Positions 18,567-27,443 of a stretch of DNA of 64,000 nt are shown here, piece by piece. Under the pieces are notes generated by a model. It worked only from the letters and a program-made list of their open reading frames with translations. It was not told the origin of the DNA and did no database searches. A program made the translations under genes and the position numbers. The DNA comes from UBA6398 sp963644855 (GTDB taxonomy: Bacteria > Bacteroidota > Bacteroidia > Bacteroidales > Bacteroidaceae). The DNA lies in contig CAVIQL010000003.1 of assembly GCA_963644855.1 (NCBI GenBank), positions 1 to 64,000 on the forward strand. Reading direction: 5' to 3'. Position 1 is the first letter of the stretch. Each line of letters opens with the position of its first letter.

Positions 18567-19355
18567 TTATTCTACTATCACCTTTTCAAACGCTCTAAGC
18601 AACACGTTAGCCATCAACTGATGACCAGCATCGTTTGGGTGGAGAGCCACATCGATAGAAAGTTTTGCGAGATTGTGTTGTCCGCCACATTCAGCAAAGA
18701 AGTCAGCCACGGGGAAGCCTTCGTATTCGGCAATCTCGCGAATGAGTTTGGCATAGTCCTTAAGATAAATCCCGTTGAGCGGAGAGTTGCAGTTGTCGGG
18801 CAAATATCCGCCAAAGCCATACCCCTTGCGCGGAGTGCAAAGCACCACCTTGGCGTTGGGATTTACCTCGAAGATTTTCTCAATAAGCTGGCGATAAATT
18901 GCAGCAAAGGTACCATTCTTGGTATTGTTGATATAATCGTCGATAGTTCCCACGGGAGTAGAATGACCCCAGTCGTTAATGCCATGCTCTATGGTGTAAT
19001 AGTCGGCTTTCTTCACCTGGTTGATCGCAGACGACAATGTGCCGCCGCTAATACCCTGGTTATACCATTTCGTAAACTTCAACTTTTTGAGAAGACGGGT
19101 TTCGTATCCCTCTTTGAAGCCATTGGGGTGATCGTTATACCATGTGATTGAAGTTCCAAGGGCACACCATGTGGCGTCAACCACTCGTGCGTCGGATTTC
19201 TCCTCGGTTTGTACGTCTTCGGAACTGAATGTTACGCTGTCAACGGCAGCCGCGTTGTATCCCGTGGCTTTTGTTCCCTGGTGTATGGTGAAACTTTGTG
19301 CCGAAGCGGCAGAGCCTAATAAAAGTGCCACGATGGTTAATTTAATAGATTTCAT
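18567..19355 (-). CDS. Secreted SGNH/GDSL-like hydrolase
   Basis: 262 residues with a signal peptide (about 1-19). Residues 60-260 have the SGNH pattern: block I ALGTSITW with Ser69, block II Gly in NQGISGG, block III Asn127 in EHGINDW, and block V His239 in VALHPNDAGH. It is probably an esterase or deacylase acting on glycans or lipids outside the cytoplasm. A short linker of about 40 residues precedes the catalytic domain. It lies 48 bases after the 1914-residue protein gene, in the same operon. Confidence 0.8.
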   Translation of the reverse strand: MKSIKLTIVALLLGSAASAQSFTIHQGTKATGYNAAAVDSVTFSSEDVQTEEKSDARVVDATWCALGTSITWYNDHPNGFKEGYETRLLKKLKFTKWYNQGISGGTLSSAINQVKKADYYTIEHGINDWGHSTPVGTIDDYINNTKNGTFAAIYRQLIEKIFEVNPNAKVVLCTPRKGYGFGGYLPDNCNSPLNGIYLKDYAKLIREIAEYEGFPVADFFAECGGQHNLAKLSIDVALHPNDAGHQLMANVLLRAFEKVIVE

Positions 19356-19403
19356 ATTAGTGATTGTTTTTTTATTGTTACGAATTTATGATTTGATGTT
19401 ATG

Positions 19404-22400
19404 TTATTTGTTTACCAAAACCTTGCGGTTGTTCACCACATAGACGCCCTTGGAAAGGCTGATGGTTTTGCTGCCCGCAACAGTGTCTTGGAATATTAGC
19501 TTGCCTTCGGAATCGAATACCGTGATTTTTGTAGGAGTAGCCACATTCACCGAAATGCCACCCTTGGTAACCTCAAACTCTGCGGCTATCTTTTTCACAG
19601 AATTTATGTCGGTGATTTCACTGTCGAACGAAAGACCTACAACACGCAGAAGTTTTTTGCTCCCGGCGCTTTCATCGGTATCAAGACTGAACGCAAACGC
19701 ACTCTGAGCGTATGCAGCCGAATCAACCGAGGTAAAGTAGCCACGGAAACAAAGCGGCGAACCATTAATCCACGAGTCGAATCCATTGCCCTCGTAGTTG
19801 ATAATCCACGCTCTGCTTACCGGAGAATTTTCATAGGTAGGAACAAAGGAATAGTTGCCTTGTTTTACTCCAGCATCTGCTGACAAACTATCGATTGATA
19901 CATCTGTTCCTTCGAATGTAATGGTTTCGTTAGCAAGACTCCTGTTACCGAATTCCTCACCAGGCACTGCAAGCGCATAAGGAGTGTTTGCAGCCATCTT
20001 TGCTTCGGAAAGTTTACTGAAATTAATCACACTGTCTTCAATTCCAACAAATTCTCTTACGAAGATATTGCCGTTTGCATTTACAGTCTCCATTGAAATT
20101 TCTCCACTACCCGATGCTTTTACACTGCTTACCTCAAACGGAACAGCTATGGTCTGCCAGCCGCCAGTCTTGCTCGCATATGCAGGATTCAAACTATAGC
20201 TTGCGTTTTTAGCAACAAAAGGTTCGGGACAATAGAACGGAGCATCAACCAACTGCAAGTTCTCGCAAACACCTTGCTTAACCACATTGTAACCAGAAAT
20301 ATTGGAACTATCTGCCACATAGTAGAGGCAATTGGCATTGGAACTAACTTTGGAGAGAGTTTCATAGGTAACATCTTCGTCAAGTTCGGCGTTCCTCGTG
20401 TCAATAGCCATAATATTCAGCTGACCTACGTTTCTTGCCTGCGCCTTAATCCAATTGATTTTAGTTTTACCCTCCACAACAAGAGTACGATTCAAAAGTT
20501 TTGCATTGTCGGCAATAGTAATACTGTCGAGAACGTCCTGCGGCACTCTGAGAAGCTGCCATGCATCAACTCCACGATAAGTATTGTGTGCGTTACCGGT
20601 CTTGATGTTTCCATTATCGCCCGAATAGTTGTCAGGATAGTATGTGTTGGCATTGTTTGCGTTCGACCACATATATTCTCCGCCTCCAATGTAAGCGAAC
20701 TTCTGCTCCACGCTCGAACTTCCAATAAGTGCCACTGCACTGCCGTTATAATTTCCAACATATTTACCTGTGCTTAGACTTTTTACAATCCAACCACCAT
20801 TGCTACCCTTGGTAAAGGTATACATGAAGTCTTTGTTGTTTAAATCTACCTCACGCCATTTAAGCGCGGCGTCTTTTGCGTAAACTCCCATCGAGAGTCC
20901 TGCATCTTCAAACGAAGAGAAATTGCTCAGCAAATAATATGTTCCTTCGGTGATTTCGTTTGCATTGGAATTGTTCACCAACTTATACATATTTGTAATG
21001 GAATCGATGGCAAGACGATAGTCAATGCGAGCATCACTTCCCTCCGCAGTTTCAGCATAAGCGAGAGCATCGGCATAAGATTTCGCAACATCAGCAGAAT
21101 AACTGCCTGGACTATCATTATTATCTACACGGAACGTACGATAAGTTTTCATAGCCTCATTGTATTCCCCAACAATGTCATCTTCAAACTTACCGGAATA
21201 AACATTCCAGGCTATGACGTGCTTCCAATTGTTGTCGGTTACATAATATACGCCAGTACCATAAGCTATAAAGTTTCCGAGGCGTACAAAATCCTTGTTT
21301 GAATACGAGAACTGGAACGTTACGGAATTTTCATCGCTTCCAGTCGTTCCGTCAAGGTATCCTGTGAAAGTAATGTCCTTTGTTGTAAGAATAGAAAAGT
21401 TCATCGCTTTTTCAAGAGACGATACCATTGTTTTGTTAGTATATTTATTTCCGTAGCCAATGTATTGTCCCGTTTCTACATTCTGCAAATAATATGTAGT
21501 CTTTGAGTTCATTTTGTCGAGTTTGCCTGCGTCTACAAGTTTCCAAAGACTCCGACTGTCTCGACCGCTCGTGTATTGAATGTCGTTTGTATTCCCATCA
21601 ACAGGCTGCTTCATATACATGTCAAGATTGTATTGTGAAGACGCAGCCTCCAACATTATAACATCGCCATCGGCAAGTTGTTCGGGATTGATGCGCGGAT
21701 AATATCCACCATACACGTAATTGACGGCATCATACGCCTTGCGCAAATTCTCAAGAGTATTTACATAGCCAACAGAGTCGAGATTTTCTTTGTCGAGCGC
21801 CGTTATTGCCACCGTCCAAGCATTAGCGAGACTATCAACTGCTGTAGCATCGTAATATTGTGCCGAAATGTGCGGAATATTTTCTTTGATGCTTGCCACA
21901 TATTTGGCAAGGTTCTCGATAGGAGAATTTTCTTCGTAAATACGACTTGCTTTCAACGAATCTATCGCGTTGTAGAGCGAATTGTATGCGGTGTCGTAAT
22001 CATTCTTAGTGGAAGAAATGTCGTCGAGTACTTTCTTGGCAATATTATAACTTGCGTTGAAAGCGTTTTCCTTAGCGGCATCATATTTTCCTTTGCCAAT
22101 ATTCTCGCTATATAGCGAAGCGTCCCCAACTAATGCGGCAAGAATATCGCAAGCACGGAACTTTTGAATCTCTGCAAGCTTTTCGTCGCTCACTCTAACA
22201 AAAGTCCACGCAGCGCCATCGGTTTCGCTGTCAGCAATGGTTGTTACTGTTCCATTCAGGTCGGACGAAATAGCAAAGAAACCTTCACCATTGCTAAGCG
22301 ACATGCTTGCTTTGTAAAGGTCAAGCAGATTCATTGCAAACGTTTTGTCTTTTGAATCGGATACACCGAGGGTATTTCCGTCTTTGCTGGTAATATATTT

Positions 22401-25148
22401 ATCGGTTGCAAAACTTTGTACATACCATTTGCCTTGATTTCCGGTTACATGGAACACAGATTCGTAGCTATCCGCATCGAAATTCTTTGAAACCACACTG
22501 TCGTTGTTTATAGCAAGGGCAGCGTAGCTACCATTAGCCGTAGTGTAGGATTCAGAACGATTGGTGATATAGAAATAGCCTGAAGAAACTGGCGAAATAC
22601 CTGTCGAAATAATATTGTTATAGGCAGCGTCAAGACTATCTATCGCACTGCGAATTTCCAAACGGCTATTATCGGTAGTGATTGTCTTGGCAAATTCGTA
22701 AGCCTTGTTGTAGGCTTTCACGAGTTCGGCATCATAGAAACCATAACCGTCTGTAGTTTCGGGTTGGAAGCTTGCACAGCGTGCCATTGTCTTTTCGTAT
22801 TCCTCGTAAAGGTCGTTTGAAACTTCAACATTATATACGTTCCAAGCAATAACGTCGGTAGAACCTTCAAAAAGCCATACAAATGTAGGACTGCCTGGAT
22901 AGTTGCTGAGATTCATCGCATGATCGGCAGTATTAGCGTATTGGAATGTGATAGAATTCTCGTCCCAATTTTTCTGACCGTAATATGTTGTACAACCTGC
23001 TTCGATTGCTGTAGACAAAGAGAAGTTGTAAGCAGAATCAGTGGTTGCTACGAGAGCGCGTGTTTGGTATGCATCGGTGCCGGTGCCGTTTTTACCTATA
23101 TAAAGTCCGGTAGATTGTTGTTTCAGATAGTATGTAGGCTTACCGTTCTTCTTATCGAGCAACGGAGATTTCTCTACAATCCACGCACCGTCCTTATCAA
23201 GTCCCGACTTAAACACCCAAGCGTAAAGTTCGTGCCTATATTCTGTCTGTCCTTTGAGGAAATACCCTTTCAAACTGGGCGAGGATGCTGCTTCGATAGC
23301 TATCACAGAACCGTCAACTATTTCATTACATTTCACACGGGTTGTTCTCTTCACGCCACCGCCTTCTGCAAATCCGAGAGCGGTAAATGCGTCTTTCAAA
23401 TCAGCAAGTATATTTTTCAGTTCTGAACTTGTATGTTTCTCTGTACCATTGAGGGCTTGCTCTGCAGCAGCATAGGCATTTTGAAAGGCCTCTACTTTTG
23501 CAGCAGCATATTTCACGGAGTCAACATACGGGTAAACATTTGCTTTAATAGTATTGTAGTATACTTGAAGTGAGTCTTTGGCAACGCCAATAGTTACACT
23601 TTCTACCCACGCTGAGTCAACGTTTTCAAATTGCCAGGAATCAAAAGCATTAAGTCCTTGACTGTAGTAACGTCCCATGTATCCTGGATCGCTGCCGTTC
23701 ACATAATATGTTAACGATGTGGATTTGTTGCTCCATTTCCATTGTGCAGATTTTTGCGAAGTGAAGGTTTGTACACTCGAAGGTGCGTCGGTCATCGTAA
23801 TCTTGTTGTCATCGGTTGCCACGCCAACGTATTTGTCGGTAGCGGCATTCTGCACATACCAGCCTCCGTCGGTTTTTATAATCTTGAATACGTTCACCGG
23901 CAAACTTGCGTCCATTGTGTGCCAACCAAGATAGCCATCTCCGTGGTCGAAAGCGCACATTGTCTTGCCTTGCGACGTAAAGTTTGAATAAACGCTCTTA
24001 ATTCTGTAATACCCTTCCTTGAGTGGTATAGGAGTAAGGGCTTTAGCAACCTCATAAGCTGCGGCAAGGCTATCAATAGCATCGCGCATTTCCTGTCGGC
24101 TATTGGCTTCGGTCATTCCCTTTGCCTTAGCCACTGCATTGTTATAGATTTCCACCTGCTCCTTGTTGTAATATCCCGGAGTTTCTCCCGCGGGAAGTTC
24201 AAGGTTAGTGTATTGTTCGATTGCTTGTTCGAGTTCTTCTTTCATACTTAGGTTGGTTTCCGAAGTATAAAGGTTCCACGCCTGCCAATCTCGGTTTGTG
24301 GGATAAGCGGTTGTGCTTATATAAAAAACGTGCTTGTATCCACCGAAACGTGATAGCCTGAACCATGTGCCATCAGCGTTGGAATGGTGTATAAATACGG
24401 CATCGTTGTTGCCATAAACGTTTATGCTCACACCTTCTTGGGCACTGATGTCTGACGCACTGAGAAAGCAGAAAGGAAATGCCATATCTGTGCTGTCAAC
24501 CATACGTTTGTGATCGGGGGCTAAGGAAGTGAGAACATCGGATACGCCTATATATTTTCCAGAAGTAACGTCTTTCAAATAATATGTAGGCTTGGTAGTG
24601 TAGATGGCGTCGTTTTCGCCAGTAGCAACAAGTTCCCAGATCACGGCCTTGCTTTTTCCTTCGTCATCACACATCACAGAATTTCCGTTAAGGTTTCCCG
24701 GATACGCCTTTATAAAGCGATTGTGATAACTTGTAGGACCGCATTCAAACATCATCTGCGCCCCGTCTTTCACAGCGTCGATAGTGATTGCCCACCATTT
24801 CTTACCGCCCTCCACGTAAGGCACTTTCTCATACACCGCTTTGAGTTCGGCAAGAAGAGTAGCGTAATCGCCCGTTCCACTGTCTAATGCGGTTTTAACC
24901 TTTTCCAATTCTGCCGCCAATGCTTCCTTTTGCTCTGCAGTAAAAGCCGCATCGTCGTAGGACGGATCGGTCATCAACAAATAATTTGATTCAACTTCGT
25001 TGTAGTAGGTCTGCAAATCCGATTTATCATCGTTTACAACCGCCACACGAGTTGCATTCAGCGTGCTTGCCGCAACTGCCTTGGGCACTACGCCCACTAT
25101 AGACAATATACAAAGCAAGCCCATCAAGAGAATGGATCTTTCCTTCAT
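19404..25148 (-). CDS. Giant secreted repeat protein (three ~480-residue repeats)
   Basis: 1914 residues with a signal peptide (about 1-27). The body has three repeats at about 45-512, 525-985 and 1075-1535. Each contains a helical FIVAR-like stretch, a beta-rich block with TYYL...TG.YIG (188, 672, 1218), an AWNxY segment (291, 768, 1313), a second helical stretch ending AIDSLxxAY and a second beta block with WYVQ..ATDKYVG (428, 906, 1451). The beta blocks resemble ricin-type or other beta-trefoil binding modules. An extra ~67-residue helical module precedes repeat 3. The C-terminus (about 1840-1914, ending KGVYVVNNRKVLVNK) looks like a type IX-type tail. No catalytic motif is recognised; a surface glycan-binding or adhesive protein is inferred. 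Confidence 0.7.
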   Translation of the reverse strand: MKERSILLMGLLCILSIVGVVPKAVAASTLNATRVAVVNDDKSDLQTYYNEVESNYLLMTDPSYDDAAFTAEQKEALAAELEKVKTALDSGTGDYATLLAELKAVYEKVPYVEGGKKWWAITIDAVKDGAQMMFECGPTSYHNRFIKAYPGNLNGNSVMCDDEGKSKAVIWELVATGENDAIYTTKPTYYLKDVTSGKYIGVSDVLTSLAPDHKRMVDSTDMAFPFCFLSASDISAQEGVSINVYGNNDAVFIHHSNADGTWFRLSRFGGYKHVFYISTTAYPTNRDWQAWNLYTSETNLSMKEELEQAIEQYTNLELPAGETPGYYNKEQVEIYNNAVAKAKGMTEANSRQEMRDAIDSLAAAYEVAKALTPIPLKEGYYRIKSVYSNFTSQGKTMCAFDHGDGYLGWHTMDASLPVNVFKIIKTDGGWYVQNAATDKYVGVATDDNKITMTDAPSSVQTFTSQKSAQWKWSNKSTSLTYYVNGSDPGYMGRYYSQGLNAFDSWQFENVDSAWVESVTIGVAKDSLQVYYNTIKANVYPYVDSVKYAAAKVEAFQNAYAAAEQALNGTEKHTSSELKNILADLKDAFTALGFAEGGGVKRTTRVKCNEIVDGSVIAIEAASSPSLKGYFLKGQTEYRHELYAWVFKSGLDKDGAWIVEKSPLLDKKNGKPTYYLKQQSTGLYIGKNGTGTDAYQTRALVATTDSAYNFSLSTAIEAGCTTYYGQKNWDENSITFQYANTADHAMNLSNYPGSPTFVWLFEGSTDVIAWNVYNVEVSNDLYEEYEKTMARCASFQPETTDGYGFYDAELVKAYNKAYEFAKTITTDNSRLEIRSAIDSLDAAYNNIISTGISPVSSGYFYITNRSESYTTANGSYAALAINNDSVVSKNFDADSYESVFHVTGNQGKWYVQSFATDKYITSKDGNTLGVSDSKDKTFAMNLLDLYKASMSLSNGEGFFAISSDLNGTVTTIADSETDGAAWTFVRVSDEKLAEIQKFRACDILAALVGDASLYSENIGKGKYDAAKENAFNASYNIAKKVLDDISSTKNDYDTAYNSLYNAIDSLKASRIYEENSPIENLAKYVASIKENIPHISAQYYDATAVDSLANAWTVAITALDKENLDSVGYVNTLENLRKAYDAVNYVYGGYYPRINPEQLADGDVIMLEAASSQYNLDMYMKQPVDGNTNDIQYTSGRDSRSLWKLVDAGKLDKMNSKTTYYLQNVETGQYIGYGNKYTNKTMVSSLEKAMNFSILTTKDITFTGYLDGTTGSDENSVTFQFSYSNKDFVRLGNFIAYGTGVYYVTDNNWKHVIAWNVYSGKFEDDIVGEYNEAMKTYRTFRVDNNDSPGSYSADVAKSYADALAYAETAEGSDARIDYRLAIDSITNMYKLVNNSNANEITEGTYYLLSNFSSFEDAGLSMGVYAKDAALKWREVDLNNKDFMYTFTKGSNGGWIVKSLSTGKYVGNYNGSAVALIGSSSVEQKFAYIGGGEYMWSNANNANTYYPDNYSGDNGNIKTGNAHNTYRGVDAWQLLRVPQDVLDSITIADNAKLLNRTLVVEGKTKINWIKAQARNVGQLNIMAIDTRNAELDEDVTYETLSKVSSNANCLYYVADSSNISGYNVVKQGVCENLQLVDAPFYCPEPFVAKNASYSLNPAYASKTGGWQTIAVPFEVSSVKASGSGEISMETVNANGNIFVREFVGIEDSVINFSKLSEAKMAANTPYALAVPGEEFGNRSLANETITFEGTDVSIDSLSADAGVKQGNYSFVPTYENSPVSRAWIINYEGNGFDSWINGSPLCFRGYFTSVDSAAYAQSAFAFSLDTDESAGSKKLLRVVGLSFDSEITDINSVKKIAAEFEVTKGGISVNVATPTKITVFDSEGKLIFQDTVAGSKTISLSKGVYVVNNRKVLVNK

Positions 25149-25176
25149 GTAGTTTATGCTTAGAGTTAGTTCAATA

Positions 25177-25184
25177 CAAAATTA
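25177..25184 (-). promoter_or_regulatory. -7 promoter box of the giant-protein operon
   Basis: TAATTTTG on the minus strand, 29 bases before the start codon at 25148, fits TAnnTTTG. Confidence 0.55.
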
Positions 25185-25342
25185 CATTTTTTCACTATAA
25201 GCCTATTCTTTTTAATCATAAAACTTCAATAACTCTTTTCTAACGCACATAAATCGGCTTAGAACTTGAGCAAACACGCTATAATGAGTTTTGCAACTAT
25301 CAAAAAAGCCAAACGGCAACACAAAGTTTGATGTCCAAAAAC

Positions 25343-25468
25343 CATTGATTGGATATCACAAAAACAACAAGGCATCTCGTAAAAATAATGTCTGATATTT
25401 TTCAAACAATGTCCGATATTTTTTAAAAAAGGTCAGACATTGTTCAACGCATATACGACGGTTGTTTT
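25343..25468. repeat. 21-bp array D, six units
   Basis: Six 21-base units. The three central cores are gtctgat, gtccgat and gtcagac, preceded by an aaggcatct unit. aatgtctga in the first core unit is the reverse complement of tcagacatt in the third, so the array can fold. It lies between the giant-protein promoter and argF'; no gene is supported in the rest of 25185-25682. Confidence 0.8.
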
Positions 25469-25682
25469 TGCAAAACGTTTATCGCAGCGCGCAAATCATT
25501 TTACATTCTGATTTTCATATCAATAGAGTTTCAGAAAACCATTCTCTAAAGTTTCTAATGCCGAAGTGCCAAAACAACGACCAAAAACAAATAAAAAACG
25601 GACGACTTTCACAAGTGGTCCGCTCTTGGCTTTATGAAAAAAGAGTTATTTAAGTTGTCAAATAATGACCATAATTATTATG

Positions 25683-26645
25683 TCAAAGTTCTTCGAGGAA
25701 TTGTTTGAGCACCACAGTTGCCGAAATCTCGCGATTGGCAGCCTCAGGTATCACAAGCGATGTAGGAGCTTCGATAACATCATCGGTAACAACCATATTG
25801 CGGCGCACAGGCAGGCAATGCATGAAATGAGCATTGTTTGTAACCGCCATATGTGCGGCATCAACCGTCCAACTCATATCCTTAGAAATCACCTTTCCGT
25901 AATCTTCCGGACGAGTTACACCAGGGCAACTCCAATTCTTGGCATACACAAAATCTGCTCCCTCAAGGGCTTTCATCTGATCGTATTCCACCTTGGCATC
26001 TCCCACAAACTGCGGGTCAAGTTCATAGCCATGAGGATGGGTTACCACAAAATCTACATCGGCAGCGTTCATCCATTGCGCAAAACTATTGGGCACAGCC
26101 TGCGGAAGGGCTTTGGGGTGAGGAGCCCAAGTCATCACAACCTTAGGACGCCTTGTCTTTTTGTATTCCTCAATCGTTATCAAATCGGCAAACGCTTGTA
26201 GGGGGTGCACAGTGGCACTTTCCATTGAAAACACGGGACGCCCGCTATATTTAATGAATTGTTGCAAGATTTTCTCGGTATAATCGTCCTCGCGACTCTC
26301 AAAACGCGCAAAAGTTCTCACACCTATCACATCGCAATAGCTACCCATTACCGGTATTGCCTCAAGCAAATGTTCGCTTTTATCACCGTCCATAATCACT
26401 CCGCGCTCGGTTTCGAGTTTCCACGCCCCCTGGTTCACATCAAGTACTATCACGTTCATACCAAGGTTCATTGCCGCCTTTTGAGTACTGAGACGTGTGC
26501 GCAAACTATTGTTGAAGAAAATAAGCAAAGCCGTGCGATGTTTTCCGAGATGCTCATAAGCATACCGGTTCTGCTTTACTTCTGCAGCTTGTTGGAGTGC
26601 CGCGTCAAAATTACCCAAATCTTCGGGATAGAGAAATGATTTCAT
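25683..26645 (-). CDS. argF': N-succinylornithine carbamoyltransferase
   Basis: Transfers the carbamoyl group from carbamoyl phosphate to N-succinylornithine in the succinylated arginine pathway typical of Bacteroides. 320 residues, normal length, cytoplasmic. The carbamoyl-phosphate site is NSLRTRLST (46-54); HPLQAFADL and MHCLPVRRN are the other signature blocks. Residue 90, which selects succinyl (Pro in the B. fragilis enzyme) or acetyl (Glu in the Xanthomonas enzyme), is Ser here within GDKSEHLL. Ser is small and uncharged, so succinylornithine remains the likelier substrate. Promoter box at 26689-26696. Confidence 0.9.
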   Translation of the reverse strand: MKSFLYPEDLGNFDAALQQAAEVKQNRYAYEHLGKHRTALLIFFNNSLRTRLSTQKAAMNLGMNVIVLDVNQGAWKLETERGVIMDGDKSEHLLEAIPVMGSYCDVIGVRTFARFESREDDYTEKILQQFIKYSGRPVFSMESATVHPLQAFADLITIEEYKKTRRPKVVMTWAPHPKALPQAVPNSFAQWMNAADVDFVVTHPHGYELDPQFVGDAKVEYDQMKALEGADFVYAKNWSCPGVTRPEDYGKVISKDMSWTVDAAHMAVTNNAHFMHCLPVRRNMVVTDDVIEAPTSLVIPEAANREISATVVLKQFLEEL

Positions 26646-26688
26646 GCTTTTGTCAATCTATACGTTCGGCGCTGTTCGCCATATATTG

Positions 26689-26696
26689 CAAAATTA
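26689..26696 (-). promoter_or_regulatory. -7 promoter box of argF'
   Basis: TAATTTTG on the minus strand fits TAnnTTTG, 43 bases before the start codon at 26645. Confidence 0.6.
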
Positions 26697-26834
26697 ACGC
26701 TTTTATTTGACATCAGCCTTTGAAAGGCGCGAAAATATGCCTTATGAGTGTCAAGGCAAGAGGGTTTGTGGCACCACGAAAAAGCACATTGCCATATTAA
26801 TATGCGTAGCCAATCGAAAATGGAATATTTTGCG

Positions 26835-26842
26835 TAAGTTTG
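26835..26842 (+). promoter_or_regulatory. -7 promoter box of the thioredoxin/GH5 operon
   Basis: TAAGTTTG fits TAnnTTTG and lies 32 bases before the ATG at 26875. This supports the shorter reading of the thioredoxin gene. Confidence 0.6.
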
Positions 26843-26874
26843 CAACCATAATAAACTCACATAAAAAGCATAAC

Positions 26875-27438
26875 ATGAAAAAGATAATTCTTTTGGCAGC
26901 ACTCGCAATGGTTATGACATTGCCGTCGTGCGCACGCAAAAATGCAGACAACGCACCATCGATGAACGAAAACTCGATGGAAAACAACGTTAACGAGAAG
27001 AAAAATTACAAGGTAAAGACTTTGCCGCTCGCAGTAAAGGACAAAATTCTCGAAACAATTCAAAGCGATTACAAAGGAAAGGTTGTATTCATTGACTTGT
27101 GGGCTACCTGGTGCGGACCATGCCGTCATGCAATGCTTTCGGTGGACTCCATCAAACCGGAACTCATGAAAAAAGGCGCGAAGTTTGTTTATATCACCGG
27201 CGAAACCTCGCCCGAAAAAACTTGGAGCGAGATGATTCAGAAAATCGACGGAGATCATTATCGCCTTACCAAAGATCAGTGGAACACTTTGTGTAAAGAG
27301 CAGGAAGTACGCGGCATTCCGTGCTACAAACTTGTGGGAAAAGACGGAACAACTGCGTTTACAAACTTAACAGAAGGCGGATATCCCGGCAACGAAATCA
27401 TTAAACCGGCCATTGAAAAGGCTTTGGAAAAGAAATAA
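26875..27438 (+). CDS. Thioredoxin-like lipoprotein
   Basis: A TlpA/ResA-like protein of 187 residues. The N-terminus is a lipoprotein signal with lipobox LPSC (Cys19), so it is anchored on the periplasmic side. The redox motif is WATWCGPCRH (CGPC), and the C-terminal part contains EVRGIPCYKLVGKDG with the cis-proline. It should reduce or isomerise disulfides. The open frame extends upstream to 26707, but the promoter at 26835 and the signal sequence fix the start. The GH5-like gene begins five bases after its stop codon, so the two are co-transcribed. Confidence 0.85.
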   Translation: MKKIILLAALAMVMTLPSCARKNADNAPSMNENSMENNVNEKKNYKVKTLPLAVKDKILETIQSDYKGKVVFIDLWATWCGPCRHAMLSVDSIKPELMKKGAKFVYITGETSPEKTWSEMIQKIDGDHYRLTKDQWNTLCKEQEVRGIPCYKLVGKDGTTAFTNLTEGGYPGNEIIKPAIEKALEKK

Positions 27439-27443
27439 AAGCA

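Noticed and set aside
26646..26688. Nine-codon open frame in the argF' leader
   Set aside because: It contains only one Arg codon and there is no terminator or antiterminator pairing, so arginine attenuation is not supported.
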